From NCBI GenBank assembly GCA_013398615.1, contig VZSR01003807.1, positions 13,784,091 to 13,848,090 of the forward strand: a DNA stretch of 64,000 nucleotides, given 5' to 3'. Below the pieces are notes generated by a model. The model did no database searches. It worked only from the letters and a program-made list of their open reading frames with translations, and was not told the origin of the DNA. This document shows positions 13,540-28,070 of the stretch, in pieces. The translations under genes were made by a program, and so were the position numbers. This DNA is from Brachypodius melanocephalos. Lineage: Eukaryota; Chordata; Aves; Passeriformes; Pycnonotidae. Positions within the stretch are counted from its first letter, which is position 1; each line of letters starts with the position of its first letter.

Positions 13540-16500
13540 ATGCAAATTTCACTTCAAGATACCAATTTCACTTTAGGATACCAAAACTTTGAGTTTAAGC
13601 ACATTCTCAAAACATTGGATAGATGACTGGTGAGAGTCTGTATCAAGGTCTTTCTCAAGCTTTTATCATGTTTGGACATTATCATTTTTCAAGTCAGAAG
13701 TGGCAGAACCACCAGGACGGCTGACCCAACCCCTTCTCTCCTAACCAGTTGGTGCTGATACCATCACTGGTGCAAAAGATACCACAGTCACATCATATCT
13801 TATCTTCCAGGGCAGGGTGTTTATAGACTCTCCACTTGCCTTATTGTATTAGCACATGCCAACCTGCAAGACAGCTCCTAAAAGTGACTGTGCTTTCCAT
13901 CACTTCATTTATGTGTCAGCATTTAGTTTCTGTGCTCATTCTGGTCTTTTCTTCTTCTCCTTCCATTGATTCCTGTTATTACAGTGCCAGTGAATAAATC
14001 CAGCTCCCTTGGAAATTATTAGCCCCTTATTGCTAGGAAAAAGAAAAGAGTAGTCTCTGCTGTCTCCCTTGCTACTAGCAGACAGGACTGCAAATGGAAT
14101 GAAGAGGTAGATTTATTATACAGAAATATGGTATTTTTTTACATATTAACTTTATATAAAACAATAATGTGTTTAAAGGAACTTTGTAAAGGTGCTTTCT
14201 TCCTTGCAATTTCACATCTGTATTTATCTGTAAAGAAAGCATATAACCAATGTTATATGAGTAACATTCTAGACAATTTTCCTTTGAGTCTTCAATATTG
14301 CCAAAGCATGTTTAAAATATTATTTTAAAATGGGTAATCAATGCTTGCTTGAATGTATCTATCTTCATATAGACATGGCTTTGTAAACTGACTGGAACAA
14401 GGTCTCACTTCTTCATACAATCAACACTATCTGGCCAAGATTTTTGGCATGAACTTTGAGGCACAGTATTGTAACATTATCGATCATTTCCATGGTTTTC
14501 ATTCCCTGTTCCTGTCTGTCCAAGCATTCACAGTCAGGCAGCTGTGACTTGGTTTTTACATTAATTCATTGCTGGCTCAAAAAAGAGAAAAGAGCGTGTC
14601 CTAATTAGGCTCCAGATTTTACTAAACCAAAGCATGTGCCTACGTGTTGTCCTGAACCAAGATGTCATCTGCAGTCCAGCACTGAACTTCCAACACACGG
14701 AGTTTCTTTGAAGGCCTCTTAATCTAAGAAGTAACTGTCTCTGAACCTTATTAGCATGTGAAATGCAAAAAGTAGGAAAAGTGCTTATATATGCAGAGTA
14801 GAAGGCTGTGTGCATCTCAAAAGCTAATGGTTGCTTGGAAAAGTTTTTAAAAAGCCCAACCAACCAAAAGACCCTGGCCAGATGCAGACACGGGTTAAGA
14901 GATTAAGACCACACATTTTGAAGCAGTTCTAGATATGCCACGTGTCCTAGTCTAACCTACTGGACACGACTGAACCTCTTCCTGGAACAGGAAAATTATG
15001 GTTTTGCTCTTTTCTGTGTACTGTAACAGTTGGACTCATAGAGCTGCCCAGTGGTGACTAATTTCTTCTGTTTGCCAGCAGTTGCTCCAGAAGGTGCCTG
15101 AGCAGAGAAAAGGGTCAGCATTATGTGCCTGTGAGCAGGCTGGTAGCCTTTTACATAATAAGCCTGTGCCATTGAATCCCAGACCACAAGCTTCTGCAGA
15201 AGGCAGATTTTTCACAATTAAATCCTGATGAGGAACAGAGCCTTTATAAAGGTTTTGCTAGTCTGTGCAGTTGCTTTGCAGAAAATCGTGGAGCACAATA
15301 ATAAGGGTCTAGTTGTTTATGACTGATGACTGCTGAGCCATCAGTCACAACTGGGTGATCCAGGTGAAGAATTAAGGCAGACACACAATTTTCCTGGTCT
15401 TCCATTTTGGATTCACACTATAGTTGTCATTTTAGTCCTTTAGAGGGCTGGCAAAAGGCAGACTGGATGGTTTGCTTGTTTCCCTTCCTTCTTAGGGATT
15501 TTTAGGGGTTTTCATCACCATGAAATCTGAGTACCCATTTCCTTTTTGACTTTCAGAGGAAGAGAGGGACATATGCATAATTCTGGTAGGAAGTTGGATG
15601 GAATCTTTGTCAGCACAAGGAGCTCCTAGAGGAAGGAGCTGATGGGAGACAAGGACTGACAGTGGGTTCAGACAAGAGCATTTGGTAGGAAGCTAGGGGC
15701 AAGCGGGAAGCCATAGGCAATGCTGTAATTAAAGCACATCCAGGCAGCAGCAGTGGATCACACTTACAACCACAAATGAAGGTCCTGTCAACATGGAAGA
15801 AATGACACTTCATGGCACTGACCACTTGTATTAGGTGACCTGTGAGCCTTTTTACTCACTTGTCTCTGCATGAAGGGGGTAGTTTTTCTTGGAATGACTC
15901 ACAACCCACAATTGCCAGCTAATTGCAGCTTCAGTGTCTGGGCCAGGAGGAGGATCGGGTGTGGGAGCAGTCCCCAGGAGTGTAGGAGGGAAGGTGCTGC
16001 TAGGTCATCAGACACAGGCCTTTGGTTGGCAACTGCCTTTTATCATCCTTTTATGTTCACTGAGCCTAATTTACCAGGTTTTTGTCTCCTCTACTGTTCT
16101 AATCATTCATTACTTCATTCTCCTGTCAACTGGAAGCCTTAAATAACAAGGTTACAGGCATTCATTATCAGTTAGTATTTATCTCTTCTTTACTGTGATG
16201 TATTCTAGATTTAATTTACTTTCTGGTCTTTTCCTTCTCACATATTCACAGAAAACAAACATATCACTCCTCAGAGAGAAGATTTTAAAGTATTTTCTTT
16301 GGGAGAGGTGAATTTTTCTCTGCTTTCTGGAAAGATCAGCATTGCCAGGAAGGTGCAGTTTGCTTGTCTTCCCGATGAGGTAGGAATGAGCATCGCTGCT
16401 ATGCCTGAGACATTCCAGCAGAAGAACCCCAAGGCTGAGAGAGCTTCCCAGGCTCCTCAGAGGGCTGGCCTGTGAGCAGGCTCGGTGAGCACCAGCATTC

Positions 16501-19500
16501 CCAGAGGGACACTAGACAAGTACAATGTCTGGCCAGAGAGAGCAGTCTGGACAGTGTGAATGAGAGGAGGACTTGACTTGCTTTTTGCTCCTTCTTGGGA
16601 GCAGGGGGGAAGAATGGACTGTGGTTAAGATGAAGATGAGTAAAAAAGGTTTCTGGATTTAGCAGGACTGGATTGCGCTGGTGTTTCTCATGGGCCAGGG
16701 CTGATCAGAACACATTTCTTGTCTTTCTCTTAACCACAAGTCAGTTGAGCAGGTTAATTTGAGATTGAGCTATTTGAAATCAGCATTAATTAGAGCACAG
16801 CACGATATCTCCTGGACTGCATGGAAGCTGATGTGACAACAGATCTACCTCTTATCTATCTCTTGGCACCAACCCTCTTTGGTGCTATTACATTATGGTA
16901 CACAATAACAATGTACCCATGGAAACAACAGCATAAATCCCAGATCTGTTAACCACACAGCACAACCAAGGATCATTTTTTAAACATTTCTCACTTGCTT
17001 TCAGTCAAGTTCCTAAGGAAAGAAAGGCTTATGTGAACTGATATCTATCAGCTTTCCTCATCATCCCTGCTGCTACTTGCAACACCTTTTGACCTTTTTA
17101 ACCAATGTCAAGCAAATGTGGTGAAAGATATTTAAAAACTGCCCACATTTAGTGTAAAACTCTTAAGGAGATAGAGAGGTGGCCACATTAAGGCTTCTAG
17201 AAATGGAAAGGCAGTCATTACCTCTTTCTTTGGTTTGCTCTGAAGGGATTTAGAAGAAGCAGTTGGCCAATTAGCAGTAATGTAGATGGCTGCCTACACA
17301 GCAATTTCTGCATGGCTTCTGAAAAAGCTACAAAACACTGGTATTCGCTCAGTTGCTGGGATAGGTAAAGGTAAAAGGCCTGCAAAGGGGCTGGAGTTAG
17401 TGGAGAATTGACCTGAGAAAGCTGGCCTGAGGATGTGGACACGATGGGGACACAAAATGAGCTGGTCATGCTGGTTTTGGAGGTGGAGTTGAATATAGGA
17501 AAATATGATGCAAGTTTATAGAGAAGATACAGCAGAGACCCAGAAAATAACCCCCTAGAACAGATCATCTCTCTCCTCCACCTGCGTCAGATTCATTGTC
17601 TTGCAGAATTCCATAAAAATCCTCCTATCTGTGTAGCATGGCTTCATCAAAACAACTGGTAGGAACTACAGTTGTTGAAAAAAAATACTGTCAGGATTTG
17701 ACTGCATATTTAATTTTCCATCTTGTATGTGCCTTGGAAGGTCTTGAAAAACATCAGCCTTAAATATTATATGTTGGCTGTGGTTCAAAACCCAGGAGCC
17801 GTTTAGGCCCTTTAGGCTTTTTGTCTCTTCTTCCCCCACCCTCTCAGACTCAAGCAGTGAAAATAAACTATCTGTCAAATGAGTACACGCTACTTACTTT
17901 TCTATAAAAGCTCTGTTGAGTTCTCAAGATGATTGTTAATAATTACATGCACATATAAGTACATGAATATTAATATATGTATACGAATATAAGAGGTAGG
18001 TAGGGTATTGGTTGAGGTGTTTTTCAAGAGTGCCCCTCCACGTGGCTCTGAATGGTTTCAGGAGGAGAGAACTGGTTTGCACACATTTTCCATCCATGAG
18101 CGAGGTTTGGTTTGACAGGAGACAAAGACTTGAAGCAAAGACTGAAACACCAAGTGTGTCAACACCGGCCTCCTCAAGGGTACAGTCTCAACATTAAGAA
18201 CAGCAAAGGCTGATGAGTTTTGTCTCCAGAAAACCCCAGCCACAGCCTCTGAGTATTTATGGAGATAAAATTAATGGTAAAGAGAAGCAGGAAACAAGCG
18301 CACAACACCCCTACCTATTTCTGGGAGCCTTTGCACCTTCTCACTGGGGGAGGGGACTTTGTGCTATTCGAGGGAGTTTTAAAAACAATGGAGTGTAATT
18401 GTGCCTCCTGTGCTTTCATTTTATAGGTGTGCATATAACTAGGGGGAACAGTCCCTGCAGACAGACAGCCTTTTAATGTTGCATTAAGAAAATCTAATGT
18501 TTTATGCACAGGACACAAGCAGCCTGAAGCATATTTTGTTATCAGATCCCTTTGCAAACATCGAATAACCAGTTGTCACAACGAGCTACAGGGGAATACA
18601 ACCAACCTATGTGGATGGGATCTTTCCAAGCCTCAAGTAAATGGTGTTGCCAAGTGTTATCTAAAGTCCAGACTAGCTATAAATAAAGACCTCCAAGATT
18701 TGTGTGCAATTTGTGATCACACAGTGTATTTCTGAGGAGGGGTTTCACCATGTAAGTAACAGGAAAGGTCATTCCCAAATGTATCATTTACCCCAATAAC
18801 TGACATTAAAAAATCATGCCAATATATGATTGGGCAGAGATGGATCCGACTCAGAAATGGTGTGAAGAGAAGCTGATATATATCATTGTTTACCTTGTAG
18901 CGTCAGGAACAGTTCCTTGCTTTGTCCAAGCAATAAGCTGTAAAGCCCACAAGATGAATGAAAAAGCCACTGAGTAATGAGAAACTAATCAATAATTTCT
19001 TTGCTTAGCTTGGAATTTTTTCTGTTGTTCTGGTATGCACATGTTGGTTCAGTTGGGTTTCTTTGGTCGCTTATTATTATTTCTAAACCTCATGAGGGTA
19101 GAACAATTAAAAAATAATAATCTGTGGATTTCCAGTGAATTTCTTCATAGTGACAGGAAATCATAAAGGCCTGTTTTTGTGTGTACCAGACACATTTCTA
19201 ATTCTCTCACCCTGTAAAATTGCATAAAATGTCCAAAGCCATTTTACTTTTCATAACTCTTGAAATAGCTTGAAAGGAAGGTCTAAGTCTGCCTTGCCTA
19301 CTGAAGTTCCCCTGTGCTGACTTGCATTATTGCTGCCCTTCCCTTGGCTTGAGAATCCTTAATACACACTTTGTCTTCAGCACAAGGAAATGCACAAACA
19401 CCTTCAGTGCAAAAGCAGACAGTGTAAGTGTATGAAATATGTACATATGAGCATGCAACTCTGCCTATCTCTGCCTAAGTTGATTCAATGCACTCTCTAT

Positions 19501-20549
19501 GGTTATTCTGCAATAGTTTAATGGGCTGTAAAATCAGTCCCACCCGCTAGGAAGCCTTCACAATTGTCTTGCTGTCAAATAGCCAGTATCTAAAATTAAC
19601 CAGAAAATAAACAGCATCATGCACAGATAGAGACTCCTTGACTAGCCAACTTCCTCTGCAATCAAAATATTTCCCTAGTTTTGTTTCTTTACACTCTGTT
19701 CCTTCTTCCTCTTTTGCATGTTTTGTTGTCTCTTCTGAAACATCATGACTGCAGACAGCCCACAAAAAATCAATGCCTTCTTTTCAAGCACTCAGAAAAC
19801 TTCTCTTGCCATGATAATTAGTTTGAATTAGATGACTAACCATGGGGAGTTCTGCCTAGAGCAGGAGCACTGTGAAAGGGCTGTATAGAAATGCAATTGT
19901 AAGTGAAATGTGACTCACAGTCACACTTGGACTTTTTCGGCAAATGTGTCAAAGCCTTTTTTATACATTAATGATGGTGAATTTAGCTGCTCAGGTACAA
20001 GAATAATGTAGCCTAAAGCCACATACATGCATCTTGTAAGGTTATACAGCACCATAGTTTGGTTTATCTACCTAATGTCTGCTTCCTTATTTCTGAATAG
20101 ACACCTGGGTTTGCAGAGTACAGCAATGATATCCTCAAATTTACAGTGGACCTGACATCTTGGGCCATGGAAAGAAGAACTGGGATTCAGGAGCTGTGTT
20201 CTGTCATGGCACAAACTCACTCTGGTTGTATCTACATGGCTAAGTTAAACAGCAACACAAAACTTTCCACTGCAGTTGGTTGGTGGGGCTTGAGCTTGAC
20301 TTTATTAGGTTACTTGAGTCATGACCAGCACAGTTTTGTCTCCCAAACTATCTCTGGACAGAGGTAGGATAGCCCAAGTACCACTCACCATTGGCAGTTT
20401 CATCCTGGTTTTGGGAGCAGGAGAATTTAAGACCAGAGGCATGGTTGGGTTCAGTGCAGAGAATGGTCCTGGGAATTAATTTACTAGTATAGCTGTAGTC
20501 TGTGCCCCATGAATCAGTGAGTATACAGCAGATAAAGAGTAAAAAGGTG

Positions 20550-20729
20550 GTTGGGCACTGGAACAGGCTCCCCAGGGAAGTGGTCAAAGCATCAGCCTGA
20601 CAGAGTTCAGGAAGCATTAGGACAATGCTCTCAGGTGGGACTCTTGGGGTGGCCCTGAGAAGGCCTGGAGTTGGACTGGGTGATCCTTGTGGGTCCCTTC
20701 CAATTCAGCTGATACTGGGATTCTGTGGT
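20550..20729 (+). repeat. CR1 LINE, 3'-end fragment
   Basis: The segment carries the CR1 3' sequence in plus orientation. It has the conserved GAACAGGCTCCCCAGGGAAG block, then GTTGGACTGGGTGATCCTTG, TGGGTCCCTTCCAA and a terminal ATTCTGTG repeat. The GTGGGTCCCTTCCAA type of end also forms the tail of the SINE at 60.6 kb, so the two belong to related CR1 subfamilies. The copy is 5' truncated. Confidence 0.9.
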
Positions 20730-23700
20730 GAGATTTATATTGCTTACCTAGCTTACAGTGAATTAAGGACTTAGTCTATTCAAGCGTCTTGAAATTTTTT
20801 ATCAGGAATTAAATAGCAACTATTTGCCCTCAAATCTATTTCATATACATATATTATAGAATATAGTATCTGTTCCTAAGTAAAAACCTTAAAGGGAGTG
20901 ACACATGCTGCTGTTTAAATAAGGTTTCTGTGAATGCTTGTTTCCTGATAAAAATCCAGCCATTTCCAAGCAGGCATGCTCAGTTACTTGCTTATCTTAC
21001 ATTTGAGTTAGTTCTTTTTTTTTCTTTTTCTTTTCTTTTTTACTATGCAAGAACTGTGTGTAACAAAGACCACAGATATTTTATAAACCCGAAGAGAAAC
21101 ATACTAAGTTACACATATCAGCAGTTTCCAGCTCCCAGCAAAGCAAAAAGTAGGGTTTTGGAAGCAGTGAATAGTAACTGAATTCTGTGGGGTGCTGTTA
21201 TCTAGAGAGATGGGAAGTGGAGAGGAAGGATGTTCTTGGATCACATGTTATGCTGCACCCAGGAAACTGCAGATAATAGTAGTGCTCCTGATACTTGTCA
21301 GGGCTCTGCAGCCCTAAGATAGGGCTAGGACAAAACAGAGGGAGCAAGGGGAAAACCACTGAATGGAGCAACCAGATATTACAGGGGTGGCTATGAAAGA
21401 AATCCCCATTAAAAAATTATGCCAAAAAGCACCCTAGTCTCCTGTCAGCATATTTTTTACACAGCTGAGATCACTGTAGTAATTTATATTTTGTCTTTGT
21501 TTAGCACAGCATCAGTCATTCCCCCTTTCTGCATGTGTTGCTCAGTTACTCTTGTCAAACTGTCAGAGAAGACTTTATGGGTGTGCTGGAGCTCATTGCA
21601 GGTGTTGAAAGGCTTAGAGCTCACAGGCCTTTGTACTTCAAAATAATTCAGTTACAAGCTGGAATATGGACACAGATTTCATTCTTGGAGAGAGGCAAGG
21701 GGAATATACATAATTTGTCTGATTTATTCAGATTGTTAGGCTTCACTCCTTTCCCTCCTCCCTTCAGTTTGGTTTTACATCCAGACCAGCCTGAACAGGA
21801 AGGTAGAAGACTGAAAGATGAGCAAAGAAGCTACATAAGCCAGGTGGGTGGGAAATGATCTGACCCTTTCCTCCTCCTTCTTCTAGCTCACTGGCTGCAT
21901 GGGGTCAGCCTGGAGAAACTCAAGAAATCAGGACAAACTCTGGACAAGACATTCCTCATCTTCAGGTGCTTTGGGGGACCTAATGAAAAAACAGTGGGGA
22001 GTAGCCTACAAGAACCTTTGCTCTTACAAATTACCACATGGCATCTGCTTTGCATCCTCTCTCCACCTCACTCTGAGCAGCTGTTTCTTTACAGGGAAAC
22101 CACAGAATGGATACGGCAGAAGCACCTTCTTTCAAATGCTCTGTGAAATGCTTTTAGCTGAGGCTGAAAGGTAAGTGGACACAGAGCTGAGAGGAGACAT
22201 TGCTCTAAATAGCCACCAGCCACTGAGAACAAGCCATTGGTTCCTCTTGTAACCTGTGCCTCCCACAGAAAACTGAGAGCCAAGCCAGGACGTGCCATAA
22301 CACAACTACTGCATAATACTTCGACTACATCTCTCTGCTCCTTGCCCTGGAAATAACCACCCTCCAAAGCGCAATGTCTGGCTCCACTTTTCAAGGCTGT
22401 CCTTGGGAGCACTGCTATTAATGCAGCAGGGCCTTGGAGCTCTATCTTCCATCCTCTGGAAGAGGAAGAACCTGCATCCTCATGCTGTCATGCTGGTTTT
22501 AGTCTGGTGGAGCTCATCAGCACTCAGTAAAATTGCACCAGCGTAAAACTAGCATAACGGTGCAGAGAATCAGGCCTGCAGGCTGCAATTCGTTCTGACA
22601 TAATAGGATAAAACTATTTGTCTTCTATGTACTCTCAAGTGATAGAGCTGATGAAATGTGTCAGAATAAAGCCCTGGAAAGTGAAGTCCTTTTTCTGTCC
22701 ATTAATCAGGCACAGAATGGATGGGAAAGCAAAAGGTTCACCAGCCTGGTTACGTGCTGTTCTCCCAATATGCCTGCATAGAGACCTGGGTGTGCCCTCT
22801 CCCATGTGACAGGGTAGTTTTGTTTCCTTGTCCATTTATTTCCTGGCATCTCCATGGATATCCCCAGGGGGGACACCAGTCAATGTCAATGTCAGTTCTG
22901 ATGATGCCTTATTGTGTTCTGGAAATGTACCCTAGAAGTGGATGGGCAGCCCTCACCCCTCATAACAATTGGATAACCTACTTCCACTCCTTACTGACCT
23001 ACTTATTTGCACACTGGTGACCTAGATATGGTCCTGCTAAGGCTCTGGCTCCTTCCACCATGAATGAGCTGGGATGTTATGTGTGGGCACATTTCACCAG
23101 CATTAATTTGGTGCTGCAGAACACCCACTTGGAGAGAAAAATCACATGAAGAAGAGTAGCAATCAAATGAAATGTCCTAGGGTGACTTTATGATGCTTGT
23201 ATCCCCAGTTGTCTGTTCTGTTTGTGCTGTATATTGAGTTCTGTGCCTTTAAAACATTATTTTTGCCTCTACTTGTGTTTTTAGACAGGGATCATTTGCA
23301 GCAAGGGAAAGGACTAGGATGTAAAGAGTAGTGATGGATTAGCAAACAGTACAGAAGAGTCAAGAGAATGTGAGAAAGAGAAATTGTTATGATTCCGCAG
23401 TTTAGTAATCCTTCACTGATACAGAGTCTTTACCAAGTATTATCATGTTAAGTCTGAAGAGCATTTGTTGTTTTCAACACCAGTAAATTATGAGGAAAAG
23501 CCTATACAGTGCAGTTTCACACCAGATGTACTGCTATTTTAGCCCAATTATCTATTATCTGAAGCAATTATCTTCCTCTGTTATACAGTGAATTGATAAA
23601 AAGTCTGCAGTTACTGGCATTGCTATTTCTGGGTGGCATGCATCCTCAGGAAGTGGAAATTAATGCCTGTCCATCAGTCTGGATTACTGGGACAGTTTGG

Positions 23701-26700
23701 TTGTTGCTACAGGATATGCAAGAAATTAGACCCATTCCCAAACACTGACCTTGCAGCGTTTGATGTGAGAATAATGCTCAATTTTGTACTTGTTGTATCT
23801 ATATCAGGAGCAGATCTACATCAGGGTTCACAGTGTCAGAACCACACATGCAAACCGGGGTCTCCAAACCTCCCGAAGTCTCACAGCAGGAGAAAAAAAT
23901 AGAGTTTCTAAGCTTTATTCGTACTCGTTTTGTACACTGTGAGAAACAGATGTCCACCCTCACCTTTCTATTTTCCAGGTCGTTGTTGTAAAGGAGCAGT
24001 CTTTGTAGCTCATGGTATGTGATAAACTGGTACTGCTAAAGCATCATTTCTGGTGACCCTTGGTGGCCCAGATACCTTTATCAGTGCTCTCTGGAGAAAC
24101 CCTTCACACTCAGCTAGCAAGGGGCTAGCTTTGGGTTTGTAATGAGACAATATCACTGCTCAGCCAGTGGACTTCTCACTTTGCACTTGCTACATGCAAT
24201 CTTTTTATTGCCCATCTCTCTTGATTTTAGAACATACTTTAAATCCATGATCTCAGTAGCAAAATTTAAAACAGGAGCTGGAAGCCAATAAACATCAAGC
24301 TGGCCAGAATAACCTCAGGTCTTTCTGACCTTGTCTGTTCTTATATATGTCACTGGTGTGATGTTCATACATTGTCCCCTGCTTTGGCTGTTTATATCTG
24401 CCAAACAGGAGCTCAGGAGATCCCCTTGGGTTGGGTTGCCCTGGAATGCACAGAGTTATCCATGGTCCTCACCATCCTTTTGGGGTGAATGGGGCAGAAT
24501 GCAAAAGTGAACACTGCTTTTTGTGTCCTCATAAGGCCCTAGAGCCAAATCCAAAGCCAAAACCAATCTCTTTCCCCAAAGTAACATTTGTTTTTGGCAA
24601 AATTCTCCTCGACTGACTTGCTTTTCCTGACAAATACAGCTGTATTATTTTGAAGAAATTTTAGTAATGACCAGGTTGTTACAACTTCTCACCACTGCAG
24701 CACCATAATAGTGAATGGAAGAGGAAGAGATGGGAGAGAGATGCTTGTTTACCTGCTTCACTATAAACCATCACCCTGAATACACTTGGAAGTACTTTTT
24801 CCAATTTTACGCTACTCCACTCTATTTTCTTTATCTATTTTCTATCTATAGTGATTCATTCACAGAATTTGAATGTGTAGTCAGGGAGAAATGAGTTTTG
24901 CAAAAGACATTTTTCCAAAGGCACTGGCGTGTGCCTGTAATTTGATGTATGACTTTGTGAAAGCTGTCACAGAGGTATCCCGCATGCTCCAGCACTGATG
25001 GATCAGCATACTGGCATGATGACACAAATAGTCTTTCACCACTGGCAGTGCATTTTGACTGCACTTTAAACCTGGACAATTGCAAGCTCTGATTTCCCAT
25101 CCGCCCCTCATATATCCTCTGCCTGTGGTAGAACAGACTTAGCAGTATGAGTCATACACCAAAAGTCCAAAGTTTTGCAAGGCTCACAAAATGCATAGTG
25201 GGCAGGTCTGTATCACAAAGTGACGTGCTCTAGGATTACATGCAAGGGAAGCAGTCCTGCTTCTGTATCACTCCACAGTAAGGACATACAATCTTCTTAA
25301 ATACTTTTGCCCTAGAAACAGAAAGCTTTTGTGACAAGTGGTCAGCCTATGGTGAAAGGGAAGCCCAGCAAAGTTTCTTCTGCAAGAGGAAAAGCTCACC
25401 ACTCTGATCTGGACCTTAACTCAGGTCACTTAACGTGTCACTCTGCTATAGTTACTCAGACGCTTGGTGTGAACTGCAGCTGTATCCTCTGGCAGAAAGT
25501 TGACCTTTTTAACCAAGGAGAGGCACAGCCCAGATAAATACCTCCGGCAATTGCACTATTGCAGTGACATTCCCTGTGACCTGGCAGGCTGGAGCACTGC
25601 AAAGAAATTAATGGTCATGGAAAGAGCAGTCTCCCCCGAGCATCTGGGGTGACTGTCCACGGGCATCATCCGCTCCTGCCCCTGGTACCATTGCCTGGGA
25701 AGTGGTATATTTTTAAATCAGAAGCAAGACAGAGTACTGTCACAGCATCTGGTTGCAGATATCAGACACCAGACTGCTCTCAGAAAAAAAAGAAACCCCT
25801 GTTGCCAGTGAGTCTGTAGTCTGCTAACTCAAAGTTGCACGCAAGCCTTTTTGATACCAAATACCATTACGAGCTTCCAGCAGCACTGGTACAATAGTAA
25901 GAGACTCCCTTCATCTCAGGCAGGGAATCACCTCATCCAACCAGACACAATTTCTCTACTCTCTTCCCAACACACACATCTCCCTCTTCTTTGCCCATTT
26001 AGTTCGAACAGTGCAGCAGGTGGGGACAGCTTAAGCAAAATGAAAAATGACACTCAAGCTACTAAATAAAGCCACATCACTGATACATGAATAAATTTAC
26101 TTTCCCAAAATACATTTGCAACAAAATAAAAAGGAAACAAAAATCTGCTGAGACTTTTTACCAGGGGTAAAAACAAGTATGTAGAAAACCTATCCCTACT
26201 CAATATCTGCTGTATGCCAGAGTCTGCATCCAGACTGCTCCACAGCTGGCTCCTGAAGGAGTAAGCACTCAGCAGCTCCTCAGAAATGCAACACTGCCTA
26301 CACTGTCTCTACATCAAAACATCTTCCCCTTCAGTTAGGTTCAGCAGCTGGACATCACTGTTACAGAGCCTGACCCCTGAAAAGTCTGCAGGGATTGTCA
26401 GCCCTCACATGCCCACTGCAGGAATTGGTGGCATTGCAAGGAATAGCACCAGGCAGCTGCCGGCAAAAGCCAAGGTAATGTCACAATTCCTCAAGTCATA
26501 TAAGTGTCACCTATTATGGTGAAACAGTGTTTGATAAATGCACTACCTTGAAAGTGAAAAATACTGCAACACACCTGGCATTTGTAACACTGCTGAGCAG
26601 CCAATTTATGAGTGGTGCAGTTGCAACATGAGTGTACAGATCTGTACAGTTTCTGGGAAAGGAAGGGCAATGTTCTTCTGCTGTTCTGTGGAGCAATGAT

Positions 26701-26895
26701 TATAATAGCATAACAAATAAAATATGAAAGGAACAAGTGTTTTGTAATGTTACCAAGGACAGTTTAGTGCTAGGATAGTGCTGTGAGTTGACACAGAGGT
26801 CATTGTTCATAGCACATGCATTTTCAGAAGAGGATGAGCTCTGTGTCTCCTTTGCTACATGCATTCAGCCTTTGTTCTTGTTCAAAGGCAGACAG
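20730..26895. other. Non-coding stretch
   Basis: No exon, known repeat or RNA gene was recognised in this 6 kb. A pyrimidine-rich run (TTTTTTTTCTTTTTC type) lies near 21.01-21.04 kb. Short open frames only. Confidence 0.45.
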
Positions 26896-27033
26896 ATCAT
26901 AGAATCACAGCTGGAAGTGACCTTAAAGACCATCTAGTTTCACCCCGCTGCCATGGGCAGGGACACCTTTCACTAGACCTGATTGCTCAAAGCCTAACCC
27001 AAACTGGCCTGAAACACTTCCAGAGAGGGGAGC
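26896..27033 (-). repeat. CR1 LINE, 3'-end fragment
   Basis: On the minus strand this is the CR1 3' end: terminal TGATTCTATGAT, then inward the ATGGTCTTTAAGG, CTGCCCATGGCAG and GTGTTTCAGGCCAG blocks. About 138 bases survive. The orientation is opposite to the CR1 copy 0.7 kb to the right. Confidence 0.9.
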
Positions 27034-27702
27034 AATAGCTGGTTCAAGTGATAGTGGCTGTCAAATCCTCCTGCTAATGGGTTAATGCTGACCACCTAAA
27101 GGAGTTGTCACTGGCTGAGAACACTTGGACAGAGTACTGCAAACTTGACAGAGAGGCCTCATGCCTTTCTTTCATGTCTAAAGGCAGCGGTGGGATCACT
27201 GAAAGTGCTTTTTGGTCCTACTGTCCTGGGGCAGACAGGTCCAAAGTTTCTTTTTCTTCTTGTGTTACGTCATTTCTCTGTTAGGTGCAGAATTAGGTAC
27301 TGGAGTCACTGTCTGGCATCACTACTGGAACTGCTTTAAATTCAGCACAGGACTGGGGTGACACTATATTTGACCTGAGAGAGACTCAGATAGTATTTTT
27401 GGTTGTCCTGGCTCCTTCATGCTGTGACAACTCTGCTCAGTACTAACAGCAGATGGATGAAACAGAGATAATGTTACCTATTTAAACTGAGATGGGCTTG
27501 GGTCCTGAGCTCAAAATTAGTTTTTGGTCCATTCTGCCTACATACCTCATTACAGTGTGGTGCCAGAGCAATGTGATGGGTGTTCAAATATTATGGTAGT
27601 GCCTGTGCAAAACACAGCTTAAAGCAGGAAAGGAGATAGGGCAATAGGAGACTCATGAGAGAGCTGAAAAATGTACGTGTGCAAAGTAAATCTTAACTAG
27701 TC
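27034..27702. other. Spacer between two CR1 fragments
   Basis: No gene or repeat recognised. It is flanked by a minus-strand and a plus-strand CR1 end, so the pair forms a loose inverted repeat with arms of about 140 bases. Confidence 0.4.
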
Positions 27703-28070
27703 ATGGAGAAGAGAAGGCTTTGAGTAACCTAATTGTGGCCTTCCAGTACCTGAAAGGAGTGTGTAAGAAAGGTGGAGAGAGACTTTTTACAAAGGCATGT
27801 AGTGATAGGGCAAGGGGGAATGGCTTCAAATTGGAAAAGAACAGATTTTGATTAGATATTAGAAAGAAAATCTTCTCTCCGAGAATAGTGAGGCGCTGGA
27901 ACAGGTTGCCCAGAGAAGCTGTGGATGCCCCATCCCTGGAAGTGTTTCAGGTCAGATTGGATGGGGCTTTGAGCAACCTGGTCTAGTGAAAGGTGTCCCT
28001 GATCATGGAAGAGGGTTTGGAAGTAGATGATCTTTAAGGTTGCTCCTAACCTAGATCATTCTATGATTCC
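27703..28070 (+). repeat. CR1 LINE, 3'-terminal about 370 bases
   Basis: A well preserved CR1 3' region in plus orientation. It has the GGCCTTCCAGTACCTGAA block, the AGACTTTTTAC.AAGGC segment, GGAACAGGTTGCCCAGAGAA, CCATCCCTGGAAGTGTT and the terminal ATTCTATGATTCC. It covers the end of the former ORF2 and the 3' untranslated region, with no open frame left. Confidence 0.93.

Larger units (their letters stand above)
8446..20549. other. Long non-coding stretch without recognised genes
   Basis: About 12 kb with no supportable exon. It contains a 27-base tandem duplication near 13.5 kb, AT/CA-rich low-complexity DNA near 11.93-12.0 kb, and a CTCF-like motif near 11.54 kb. Many open frames of 60-136 codons exist, but none has good splice sites, a recognisable domain or a compatible neighbour. 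It is probably intron or intergenic DNA. Confidence 0.45.
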
